Below are positions 33,160 through 41,417 of a DNA stretch of 64,000 nt, piece by piece. The translations under genes and the position numbers were made by a program. The stretch comes from Xanthobacteraceae bacterium (GTDB lineage: Bacteria > Pseudomonadota > Alphaproteobacteria > Rhizobiales > Xanthobacteraceae), in NCBI GenBank assembly GCA_022844205.1, contig JALHMF010000007.1, positions 1 through 64,000 on the forward strand, written 5' to 3'. The notes beneath the pieces are model-generated. The model had not been told where the DNA came from. It saw only the letters and a program-made list of their open reading frames with translations, and did no database searches. How positions within the stretch are numbered: position 1 is the first letter of the stretch; each line of letters begins with the position of its first letter.

Positions 33160-34392
33160 ATGGATTACGAGCGCCTGTTTGCTGAATCGCTCGAAGGTCT
33201 CCGGCGCGAGCGCCGCTACCGGATCTTCAACGAGATCGAACGCGACGCCGCGCGGTTTCCGCGCGCGACCTGGCGCTCGCCCGCCGGCAGCCGGGAAATC
33301 GTGATCTGGTGCTCCAACGACTATCTCGGCATGGGCCGCCATCCCGAGGTGATCAACGCGATGACGGAAACCGCGAAGAAGGTCGGCGCGGGCGCGGGTG
33401 GCACCCGCAATATTTCGGGCAACAGCCGTGCAATCGTCGAGCTTGAGACGGAACTCGCCGATTTGCATGGCAAGGAAGCGGGTCTGGTCTTCACGTCCGG
33501 TTACGTGTCGAACGAAACCGGCATCGCAACGATTGCGAAACTGCTGCCCGACTGCCTGATCCTGTCGGATTCCGGCAACCATAATTCGATGATCGAAGGC
33601 GTGCGCCGCTCCGGGCGCGAGAAGGTTATCTTCCGCCACAACGATCTCGCGCATCTCGAAGAACTGCTCGCCGCCGCCGGCGACCGGCCGAAGCTCGTCG
33701 TGTTCGAGAGCATCTATTCGATGGGTGGCGACGTGGCCCCGATTGGCGAGATCTGCAAGCTCGCGGAAACATACGGCGCGATGACCTATCTCGACGAAGT
33801 GCATGCCGTTGGCATGTACGGCACGCGCGGTGCGGGGATCGCCGAGCGTGATGGCGTGATGAACTGCGTGGATGTGATCGAAGGCACCCTTGGCAAAGCG
33901 TTCGGCGTCGTCGGCGGATATATTTCCGGCAAGCGCGTGGTAATCGATGCGGTGCGTTCCTTCGCGCCGGGTTTCATCTTTACGACCGCGCTGCCGCCGG
34001 CGGTTGCGGCCGCCGCCAGCGCCTCCATCCGGCACCTGAAGAATTCCTCTCTGGAGCGCCAGCAGCAACAGGCGCAGGTGAAAAAAACCAAGGCCGCGCT
34101 GGTGCGCGCACGCCTGCCGCTGATGCCGACCGACACACACATCATTCCGGTAATGGTGAACGAGGCCGGTGCCTGCAAGGCCGCCTCCGACATGCTGCTG
34201 ACCGAACATGGCATCTACATCCAGCCGATCAATTTCCCGACCGTCACGCGCGGCACCGAGCGTCTGCGCATCACGCCGACGCCGTTCCACGATGAATTGC
34301 TCATCGCGCATCTTGTGAAGGCGCTGACGGAAGTCTGGATGAAGCTCGACCTGCCTTTCGTGTCGGATCGGCCGGCGCAGGCGGCGGAGTAA
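33160..34392 (+). CDS. hemA: 5-Aminolevulinate synthase HemA
   Basis: A 410-residue PLP enzyme that condenses glycine with succinyl-CoA to 5-aminolevulinate, the C4 entry to haem synthesis typical of alphaproteobacteria. Fingerprints: [76 protein letters not shown] and the PLP lysine Lys246 in [14 protein letters not shown]. These residues separate it from AONS and KBL and from the capsule-locus relative at 60563. The ATG at 33160 is chosen; an upstream frame lacks a ribosome binding site. A palindromic repeat begins two bases after the stop. Confidence 0.96.
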   Translation: MDYERLFAESLEGLRRERRYRIFNEIERDAARFPRATWRSPAGSREIVIWCSNDYLGMGRHPEVINAMTETAKKVGAGAGGTRNISGNSRAIVELETELADLHGKEAGLVFTSGYVSNETGIATIAKLLPDCLILSDSGNHNSMIEGVRRSGREKVIFRHNDLAHLEELLAAAGDRPKLVVFESIYSMGGDVAPIGEICKLAETYGAMTYLDEVHAVGMYGTRGAGIAERDGVMNCVDVIEGTLGKAFGVVGGYISGKRVVIDAVRSFAPGFIFTTALPPAVAAAASASIRHLKNSSLERQQQQAQVKKTKAALVRARLPLMPTDTHIIPVMVNEAGACKAASDMLLTEHGIYIQPINFPTVTRGTERLRITPTPFHDELLIAHLVKALTEVWMKLDLPFVSDRPAQAAE

Positions 34393-34394
34393 TA

Positions 34395-34493
34395 CGTCAT
34401 CCCGGCCGAGGCCTCAGGCCGAGAGCCGGGACCGCTCTCCGCAATCCCGCTTACGATCCCGGCGCTCGCGCTTCGCGCTCGGCCGGGATGACG
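34395..34493. repeat. Palindromic interspersed repeat, copy 5
   Basis: A 99-base element with perfect 16-base inverted ends CGTCATCCCGGCCGAG and CTCGGCCGGGATGACG, located between hemA and the transglycosylase gene. It is the best-preserved copy at its ends. Confidence 0.8.
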
Positions 34494-34545
34494 CTTGTTT
34501 TCGCTTGCATTAGACTAGAGAGGCAATTCGCGAGGCCCCCGCATC

Positions 34546-35886
34546 ATGAAGCATTGGAAGTATCTGCTTGCCGCTGCGTTCCTTGTTGCAGCCGGCACGT
34601 TTGTGCTGGCGCAAGGCGCCTCCGAACAAAAACCGAAACCAAAGCCGGCTCCCGCCAACATGTTCGGTTTTCCCTCGCCGGAGTTGAGACAGAAGCCCAA
34701 AACAGCAGTTGCCCCCGCGCCCACGCCATCGGTCACCGCTACCTGCCGCAACACCGGCAGCTTCGACCGCTGGCTCGCGGATTTCAAACGCGAGGCACTG
34801 GAGCAGGGGATTTCGCAGCGCACGCTGAACGCGGCTGGCAGCCAGCTCACCTACGAGCAGTCGATCATCAACCGCGACCGCGGGCAGCGCGTGTTCTCGC
34901 AGGGCTTTCTGCAATTTTCCGACCGGATGGCGGCGGGGCACCGCATCAAGGGCGGGCAGGCGCAAATCCAGAAACACGCGGCGCTCTTCAAGCGCGTCGA
35001 AGAGCAATACGGCGTGCCGGGTCCCGTGATCGCCTCGTTCTGGGGACTGGAAACGGATTTCGGCGGCAACATCGGCAACATCACTACGCTGCCGTCGCTT
35101 GCTACACTCGCCTATGACTGCCGCCGCTCCGATCTTTTCCGCAAGGAGCTTTTGTCCGCGCTCAAGATCATCCAGCGCGGCGATCTCACACCCGACCAGA
35201 TGATCGGCTCATGGGCGGGCGAACTCGGCCAGACGCAATTCCTGCCCGCGCATTATTACGATTACGGCGTGGATTTCGACGGCGACGGAAAAATCAATCT
35301 GCTGCGCAGCACGCCCGACGTGATCGCGTCCACGGCGAATTACATCAGGAGTCTCGGCTGGAAACAGCATGAGCCTTGGATGCACGAAGTGCGCGTGCCG
35401 GCGCGGCTGCCATGGGATCAGGCGGATATCGCGATCAAGCATCCCCGCTCGCAATGGGCAGCGTGGGGCGTCAGGCAGGCGAACGGGCAGCCGCTCGACG
35501 CCGATGAAAAACCTGCATCCTTGCTGCTGCCGATGGGACGGCTTGGTCCGGCATTTCTCGTCTATGAGAATTTCGGGATTTTCCCGCAATGGAATAATTC
35601 GCTGACGTATTCGACGACGGCTGCTTTCCTGGCGACGCGGATTGCGGGAGCGGGTCCGATGAGCCGCGGCAAGGAGGGGCTGGAGTCGCTCTCCTTCGAG
35701 GAAATCCGGGAATTGCAGCGGCTGCTCGTGAAACGCGGTTACGATGTCGGCAAGATCGACGGGATTCCGGGTGCGGCCACGCGCGCGGCGGTCAAGGATG
35801 TGCAGATGCAGTTGAAGATGCCCGCGGACTCCTATCCGACGCCGGATTTGCTGAACCGTCTGCGCGGTCGTCAGGAGGCAAGATGA
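34546..35886 (+). CDS. Lytic murein transglycosylase, MltB/SLT_2 family
   Basis: A 446-residue periplasmic peptidoglycan lytic transglycosylase. The signal peptide ends near VLAQG (about residue 24). After a Pro/Lys-rich linker the catalytic domain (about 70-365) shows FDRWLADFKREALEQGIS, the catalytic Glu169 in SFWGLETDFGGNIG, and GELGQTQFLPAHYYDYGVDFDGDGKI. The C-terminal PG_binding_1 domain (about 385-440) contains LQRLLVKRGYDVGKIDGIPGAATRAAV. No lipobox cysteine, so it is soluble. The stop overlaps the nitrilase start by four bases (ATGA). Confidence 0.92.
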   Translation: MKHWKYLLAAAFLVAAGTFVLAQGASEQKPKPKPAPANMFGFPSPELRQKPKTAVAPAPTPSVTATCRNTGSFDRWLADFKREALEQGISQRTLNAAGSQLTYEQSIINRDRGQRVFSQGFLQFSDRMAAGHRIKGGQAQIQKHAALFKRVEEQYGVPGPVIASFWGLETDFGGNIGNITTLPSLATLAYDCRRSDLFRKELLSALKIIQRGDLTPDQMIGSWAGELGQTQFLPAHYYDYGVDFDGDGKINLLRSTPDVIASTANYIRSLGWKQHEPWMHEVRVPARLPWDQADIAIKHPRSQWAAWGVRQANGQPLDADEKPASLLLPMGRLGPAFLVYENFGIFPQWNNSLTYSTTAAFLATRIAGAGPMSRGKEGLESLSFEEIRELQRLLVKRGYDVGKIDGIPGAATRAAVKDVQMQLKMPADSYPTPDLLNRLRGRQEAR

Positions 35887-36836
35887 AAACGGTTCGTGCG
35901 GCGGTGGTGCAGGCGGCGCCTGCGGTCTTCGATCGCGAGGCGACGATCGAAAAGGTGGCGCGTTATGCGCGCGATGCGAAAGCGCAGGGTGCCGAGCTTG
36001 TCGTGTTTCCGGAAGCCTTCATCTCCGCCTATCCGAAAGGGCTTAGTTTCGGCGCCGTGATCGGAAGCCGCACACCGGCGGGCCGGGAGGATTTCCGCCG
36101 CTATTTCGACAGCGCCGTGGAGATGGAAAGCCCTGCGATCAAGCGGCTTGAAGAGATTGCCGGCGACCTTGCCGTGCATCTCGTGATCGGCGTCATCGAG
36201 CGCGACGGTGGCACGCTCTACTGCACGGTGCTGTTCTTCTCGCCGGAAGGAAAACTCCTCGGCAAGCATCGCAAGCTGATGCCGACCGCCTCGGAGCGGC
36301 TGGTCTGGGGCTTCGGCGACGGCTCGACGCTGCCGGTGTTCGAGACTCCGCTCGGCCGTGTCGGTGCCGTGATCTGCTGGGAAAACTACATGCCGCTCCT
36401 GCGCACGGCGATGTATGCGAAGGGTATCCAGATCTATTGCGCGCCGACCGCCGACGACCGCGATACCTGGTTGTCGACGATGCAGCACATCGCGCTGGAA
36501 GGCCGCTGCTTCGTGCTGTCCGCCTGCCAGTTTTTGCTGCGCGGCGACTGCCCGGCGGATTATGCGGCGGCACAGGGTGACAATCCCGAGACGGTGTTGA
36601 TGCGCGGCGGAAGCTGCATCATCGGGCCGCTCGGACAGGTGATCGCCGGACCGGTTTTCAACCAAAGCCAGATTCTCGTCGCCGATCTGGAAATGAATGA
36701 CATCGCGCGCGGCAAATTCGATTTCGACGTCACGGGTCACTATGCGCGGCCGGACGTGTTCCGCCTGCATGTGAACGAGCGCGAAGCGTCTGCGGTGGTG
36801 TTTGAACGTGGCACCGGCGGGAACCGCTCGACCTGA
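35883..36836 (+). CDS. Nitrilase (carbon-nitrogen hydrolase)
   Basis: A 317-residue enzyme of the nitrilase branch of the C-N hydrolase superfamily. The catalytic triad is Glu44 (VVFPEAFISAYP), Lys131 (GKHRKLMPTASER) and Cys165 (AVICWENYMPLLR). The FISAYPKG segment and length are typical of true nitrilases that turn R-CN into the acid plus ammonia, though amidase activity cannot be excluded. It starts inside the stop region of the transglycosylase gene, so the two are cotranscribed; no metabolic link is obvious. Confidence 0.9.
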   Translation: MKTVRAAVVQAAPAVFDREATIEKVARYARDAKAQGAELVVFPEAFISAYPKGLSFGAVIGSRTPAGREDFRRYFDSAVEMESPAIKRLEEIAGDLAVHLVIGVIERDGGTLYCTVLFFSPEGKLLGKHRKLMPTASERLVWGFGDGSTLPVFETPLGRVGAVICWENYMPLLRTAMYAKGIQIYCAPTADDRDTWLSTMQHIALEGRCFVLSACQFLLRGDCPADYAAAQGDNPETVLMRGGSCIIGPLGQVIAGPVFNQSQILVADLEMNDIARGKFDFDVTGHYARPDVFRLHVNEREASAVVFERGTGGNRST

Positions 36837-36972
36837 ACACGGCTTTCACGGAATTTGGGCTGAAGCGCGTAGATGCGCCGCCTCGGATTCGCCGCGCAAG
36901 TTCCAACTTTTTTTCGGAACGAATCAGGCGGCGGCCTGTTGTCGTTGCAATTCACAACAAGGGAGAACGCCC

Positions 36973-37191
36973 ATGCGTCTATTGATTGTTTCTTTGGCTT
37001 TGCTCGGTGCTGTCGCCTCGGTGCAGCCCGCAGCCGCGCAGATGCAGGAAAAGAAAGCTTTCTGTCTCGTTTCCGGCGGCAGCGCGCCGGGCGGAGCAAA
37101 GGAAGAATGCCGTTATGACACGATGGCCCAGTGCGAAGAGAGCCGTAAGGGAAATGTCGGGGCCAGGTGCCTGAAGAACGACAAGATGTGA
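36973..37191 (+). CDS. Small secreted Cys-rich protein, DUF3551 type
   Basis: A 72-residue exported protein. The start at 36973 has AAGGGAG nine bases upstream and opens a signal peptide (MRLLIVSLALLGAVASV, cleaved near AAAQ). The mature part has Cys in the order C, CRY, QC, RC, matching the protein at 129-380 almost motif by motif (CR[FY]-x-T-x-x-QC). Function unknown. A strong terminator follows 15 bases after the stop, so it is monocistronic. Confidence 0.75.
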   Translation: MRLLIVSLALLGAVASVQPAAAQMQEKKAFCLVSGGSAPGGAKEECRYDTMAQCEESRKGNVGARCLKNDKM

Positions 37192-37206
37192 GCGCGATTG
37201 AAGAAA

Positions 37207-37239
37207 GAATCCCGGAAGCAATTTCCGGGATTCTTTTTT
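37207..37239 (+). terminator. Rho-independent terminator
   Basis: GAATCCCGGAA and TTCCGGGATTC form an 11-bp stem followed by six T residues. Confidence 0.85.
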
Positions 37240-37283
37240 GAATGCAGGCAGTCTAAGCGCGCCGTGCAGGCGGCAGGGGAAAC

Positions 37284-40187
37284 GTGGATTTTCCGCCTCT
37301 TGCCATTCAGGCGATTCGTGCCGACATTCCCGGCCAGATGAATGAACCCTCCCCTGGTGCCGTAAAAGATTCCCTGCGCGAGCGCCGTCTCGTGGCCGCC
37401 GTCCGCGATCTGGTGGCCGAACTGCAGCCGCGCCGCCTGCAATTCACCGAGGTCACACTTTCGAGCCGGCTGGAGCGCGATCTCGGCATCGACAGCCTCG
37501 GCCGCACCGAGCTGATCTCCCGGCTTGAGCGCACTTTTGCGGCGCGAATGCCGGCGGAACTCGTGACGGAAGCGGAGACGGTTGCCGATCTTCTTCCGGC
37601 CCTCGACAAGGCCGAGCCCGACGAAAGACTGGCCGCCGAGGCGAGGGCGGTGCATGCGCCAAATCTTGCGCGCGTGGAGGCGCCGGTCACGGCGACGACC
37701 CTCACGGAAGCGCTCGACTGGCATGTGCGCGAACATCCCGAGCGCTTGCATGTGACGGTGCTGAAGGATCACACGACCGTTCTCGACACGATGACGTACG
37801 CCGAACTTTCGTCGCGCGCGAAAGCGGTGGCGGCCACCCTGATCGAACACGACATCGCGCCGGGCGACCGGGTCGCGCTGATGCTGCCGACCGGTTCGGA
37901 CTTCTTCACTGCTTTTTTTGGCATTCTCTATGCGGGCGCTACACCGGTGCCGATCTATCCGCCGATGCAGCGCTCCAAGATCGAGGAGCATCTCGGGCGG
38001 CAGGCGGGAATTTTGAAGAATGCGGGTGCCAGCCTCCTCATTACCGTTCCTGTCGCGCTGCATGCGGCTGCATTGTTGAAAGGTCTCGTGCCGACCCTCA
38101 GCGCGGTGGAAAGTGTTGAAACTCTCGCAAGGAACGCTGATGCATCCGCGCCGCTGCCGAACGTGGATACCTCCTTCATCGGTCTCATCCAGTACACGTC
38201 CGGCAGTACCGGCGATCCGAAAGGCGTCGTGCTCACGCATGCGAATTTGATCGCCAACATTCGCGGTTTCGGAAATGCGGTCGAAGCGACTTCGGCCGAT
38301 GTCATGGTGAGCTGGCTGCCGCTGTATCACGACATGGGATTGATCGGCGCCTGGCTCGGCACACTCTATTTCGGCGCGCCGCTTTATGTGATGTCGCCGC
38401 TCGCGTTTCTCGCCCGGCCGGAAACCTGGTTGTGGGCGATGCATCGCTACCGCGCGACGATTTCGGCGGCGCCGAATTTTGCCTATGAACTTTGCCTTCG
38501 CAAAATCCGCGAAGAGGATATCGAAGGTCTCGATCTATCCTCCGTGCGCGCCACGCTGAATGGCGCCGAGCCGGTGAACGTGCAGACGCTGCGCGACTTC
38601 ATCGAGCGCTTCTGCAAATACGGATATCAGCGGGAGGCGATGCTGCCGGTTTATGGTCTTGCGGAAAACGCCGTGGGACTCGCGATTCCAAAACCCGGAC
38701 GCGGCCCGCTGATCGACCGGGTGGATCGGGAATCGCTCACACGGCAGGGCTACGCAAAACCGGCGGCGGCGAGCGACAGGAAAGCGATCGAGATCGTCGC
38801 CTGCGGCGTTCCGATTCCGGATCACGAAATCCGTATCGTCGATGAGCAGCGCCGCGAACTTGGCGAGCGGCATGAGGGACGGCTTGAATTTCGCGGGTCA
38901 TCGGCGACGCAGGGTTATTTCCGCAACGAGGCGCGCACCGGTGCGATGATCCGCGACGGATGGCACGACAGCGGCGACCGCGCGTACATGGCTGGCGGCG
39001 AAGTGCACATCACCGGGCGCATCAAGGACATCATCATCCGCGCCGGACAGAATATTTATCCGCAGGAAGTGGAAGAAGCGGTTTCCGACATCGCGGGCAT
39101 TCGCGGCGGCGGTGTCGCGGTGTTCGGTGCCGCCGACGAGGCGCATGGCACCGAGCGGCTCGTGATCTTGGCCGAGACCGACATCGCCGATGAAGCTGGA
39201 CGCGACCGGTTGCATCATCGGGTGCAGGAGGTGGCGTCCAACATTCTCGGCAGCCCGCCCGACGATATCGCGTTTGTGAAGCGTGGCACGGTGCCGAAAA
39301 CATCTTCCGGCAAGGTGCGGCGTGCATCCGCGCGCGAGCTTTACCTGGGCGGCAATCTCGACCGCAAAAGCCGCGCGCTGCAAATCCAGATCGTGCGGCT
39401 GTGGTTCGCGGGGCTGGGACAGCGGGTGTTGCGTTTCTTCCGGCGGACGGGCGAGTATCTCTATGCAGGCTGGTTCTGGCTCGTGATTGCGTGTGTGTTG
39501 CTGCTGGGCGGGCTTACGGTACTGCTCGTGCCCGGCGTCGTGCGGCGCTGGAAAGTAATCCGGCGGATCGCGCGTGCGGCATTCGCATTGACCGGCGTTA
39601 AGATCAAAAAGATCGGCTTCGAAAAACTTCAGCCGATCGGGGCGGTGCTCGTGTTCAACCACACGAGCTATACCGACGCGCTTGTGCTTTCCGCGACGCT
39701 TCCCGCCGCACCGGTGTTTGTTGCCAAGAGCGAACTGACGAAGCAGTTTATCGCGGGCAAGGTGCTGCCGCGTCTCGGCATGCTGTTTGTCGAGCGCGGC
39801 AGTCATGGAAAAAGTCACACGGAGGTCGAGGCGGTGACTGCCGTGGCGCGCAAGGGGCGTTTCATCGTGTTTTTCCCCGAGGGCACGTTCACGCGGCGCG
39901 CGGGGCTGACGAAATTCTATCTTGGCGCTTTCAACGTGGCGGCGGGCGCGAACATTCCCGTGCATCCCGGTGCATTGCGCGGCACGCGTTCGCTGCTGCG
40001 GCCGGATCAATGGTTTCCGCGGCACTCGGACATCGAGGTTGAGATCGGCGATCCGATTCTGCCGTCCGGCACCGACTTCGCTGCGGTCGTGAAACTGCGG
40101 GACGCGGCGCGCGCCGAGGTGCTGCGCATGAGCGGCGAGCCGGATCTCGGCGACATCTCGCTGCCATCCGCGCAGATCGGCATCTAG
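37284..40187 (+). CDS. ACP - fatty acyl-AMP ligase - acyltransferase fusion
   Basis: A 967-residue multidomain lipid enzyme. Residues about 25-105 are an acyl carrier domain with Ser71 in LGIDSLGRTEL. Residues about 130-700 are a fatty acyl-AMP ligase with YTSGSTGDPKGVVLTHANL (from Tyr304), SWLPLYHDMGLIG and GWHDSGDRAY. Two membrane-type segments (about 735-755) follow, then a PlsC acyltransferase (about 770-950) with NHTSYTDAL (His793, HX4D) and FPEGT. It probably activates a free fatty acid, loads it on its own ACP and passes it to an acceptor lipid. The start is GTG at 37284, with AGGGGA in place. The acceptor is unknown. Confidence 0.87.
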   Translation: MDFPPLAIQAIRADIPGQMNEPSPGAVKDSLRERRLVAAVRDLVAELQPRRLQFTEVTLSSRLERDLGIDSLGRTELISRLERTFAARMPAELVTEAETVADLLPALDKAEPDERLAAEARAVHAPNLARVEAPVTATTLTEALDWHVREHPERLHVTVLKDHTTVLDTMTYAELSSRAKAVAATLIEHDIAPGDRVALMLPTGSDFFTAFFGILYAGATPVPIYPPMQRSKIEEHLGRQAGILKNAGASLLITVPVALHAAALLKGLVPTLSAVESVETLARNADASAPLPNVDTSFIGLIQYTSGSTGDPKGVVLTHANLIANIRGFGNAVEATSADVMVSWLPLYHDMGLIGAWLGTLYFGAPLYVMSPLAFLARPETWLWAMHRYRATISAAPNFAYELCLRKIREEDIEGLDLSSVRATLNGAEPVNVQTLRDFIERFCKYGYQREAMLPVYGLAENAVGLAIPKPGRGPLIDRVDRESLTRQGYAKPAAASDRKAIEIVACGVPIPDHEIRIVDEQRRELGERHEGRLEFRGSSATQGYFRNEARTGAMIRDGWHDSGDRAYMAGGEVHITGRIKDIIIRAGQNIYPQEVEEAVSDIAGIRGGGVAVFGAADEAHGTERLVILAETDIADEAGRDRLHHRVQEVASNILGSPPDDIAFVKRGTVPKTSSGKVRRASARELYLGGNLDRKSRALQIQIVRLWFAGLGQRVLRFFRRTGEYLYAGWFWLVIACVLLLGGLTVLLVPGVVRRWKVIRRIARAAFALTGVKIKKIGFEKLQPIGAVLVFNHTSYTDALVLSATLPAAPVFVAKSELTKQFIAGKVLPRLGMLFVERGSHGKSHTEVEAVTAVARKGRFIVFFPEGTFTRRAGLTKFYLGAFNVAAGANIPVHPGALRGTRSLLRPDQWFPRHSDIEVEIGDPILPSGTDFAAVVKLRDAARAEVLRMSGEPDLGDISLPSAQIGI

Positions 40188-41417
40188 TTGCAAGATTCAA
40201 AACAATCCGTGGCGGTGATCGGTGGCGGTCCGGCCGGGCTGATGGCGGCGGAGACGCTTGCATCCGCGGGTGTCGGCGTTACGGTTTACGAACGCATGCC
40301 GTCGCTCGGGCGAAAATTTCTGATGGCAGGGCGCGGCGGGCTCAATCTTACGCATAGCGAGGATGCGGAACAGTTCATGCCGCGCTATCGCGATGCTGCG
40401 CCACATCTCTCGAAAGCGATTACGGATTTTTCCGCAAACGATCTGCGCGCATGGTGCGAAGGACTGGGGCAGGAGACGTTCGTAGGCTCCAGCGGCCGCG
40501 TGTTCCCGAAAGCGATGAAATCTTCGCCGTTGTTGCGTGCATGGCTTGCGCGGCTCTTGCAGTCCGGCGTGCGGTTTAATCTTCGCCACCGATGGACCGG
40601 CTGGAATGGCGGCGCGCTCGTCTTCGAGACGCCTGCAGGGCGGGTCGAGATAAAGGCGGATGCCGCCGTGCTGGCACTCGGTGGTGGCAGTTGGGCAAAA
40701 CTCGGATCGGATGGAGCGTGGACGGAGATATTGCAGAGCGATGGCGTGCGCGTTTCACCCTTGCGGCCTTCGAATTGCGGGTTCGTCGCAAACTGGTCGG
40801 CGCATTTCCGCGAGCGTTTCGAAGGACAGCCGCTGAAGCCAGTCGATCTGACATTTGATAATCGAAGCGAAAGGGGCGAACTGACGATCACCCGCAGCGG
40901 TCTGGAGAGCGGTGCCATCTACGCATTCTCCGCATCGCTGCGGGAAGCGATCGCGGCGAAAGGCGAGGCAATCCTGCACATCGACATGCGGCCGGACATT
41001 CCGCGCAGGCAGCTTGAATCGCAATTGCAGTTGCCGCGCGGGAAAGAGTCCCTTTCGAATTTTCTGCGCAAGCGGGCGCATCTTTCGCCGGTCGCCATCG
41101 GCCTTCTGAACGAGGTCGTAATCGCGCAGGGCGGTACGCTGGCTTCGATGAATCCGGCCGCACTCGCGTCATTGATCCAGTCGGTGCCGGTGAAGCTGAT
41201 TTCCACCGCACCCATCACACGCGCGATATCAACCGCGGGCGGCATCGCGTTCGACCAGATCGATGGGAATTTCATGCTGCGCGCAAAGTCCGGTGTATTC
41301 GTCGCGGGCGAGATGCTGGATTGGGAAGCGCCGACCGGCGGCTATCTGCTGCAAGCCTGTTTTGCGACCGGCGCGGCGGCGGGCCGCGGAACAATCGAGT
41401 GGCTGAAGGTTCGATAA
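40188..41417 (+). CDS. HI0933/BaiN-like flavoprotein oxidoreductase
   Basis: A 409-residue FAD-binding protein of the HI0933 (YhiN/BaiN) family. The dinucleotide motif AVIGGGPAGLMAAETLASAG lies at residues 9-28, followed by the family mark GRKFLMAGRGGLNLTHSE. The C-terminal ISTAGGIAFDQID and GVFVAGEMLDWEAPTGGYLLQ close the fold. Members reduce unknown substrates or act in bile-acid chemistry; no activity is claimed. The start is TTG at 40188, directly after the stop of the preceding gene, so they are probably one transcript; GTG at 40209 is a possible alternative. Confidence 0.85.
   Translation: MQDSKQSVAVIGGGPAGLMAAETLASAGVGVTVYERMPSLGRKFLMAGRGGLNLTHSEDAEQFMPRYRDAAPHLSKAITDFSANDLRAWCEGLGQETFVGSSGRVFPKAMKSSPLLRAWLARLLQSGVRFNLRHRWTGWNGGALVFETPAGRVEIKADAAVLALGGGSWAKLGSDGAWTEILQSDGVRVSPLRPSNCGFVANWSAHFRERFEGQPLKPVDLTFDNRSERGELTITRSGLESGAIYAFSASLREAIAAKGEAILHIDMRPDIPRRQLESQLQLPRGKESLSNFLRKRAHLSPVAIGLLNEVVIAQGGTLASMNPAALASLIQSVPVKLISTAPITRAISTAGGIAFDQIDGNFMLRAKSGVFVAGEMLDWEAPTGGYLLQACFATGAAAGRGTIEWLKVR

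Noticed and set aside
37113-38444. Minus-strand frame of 443 residues over the terminator and the acyl-AMP ligase
   Set aside because: It crosses a strong rho-independent terminator and is antisense to clear ACP and ligase motifs.
38898-40193. Minus-strand frame of 431 residues over the acyltransferase
   Set aside because: Shadow frame; the plus strand carries the HX4D and FPEGT motifs.
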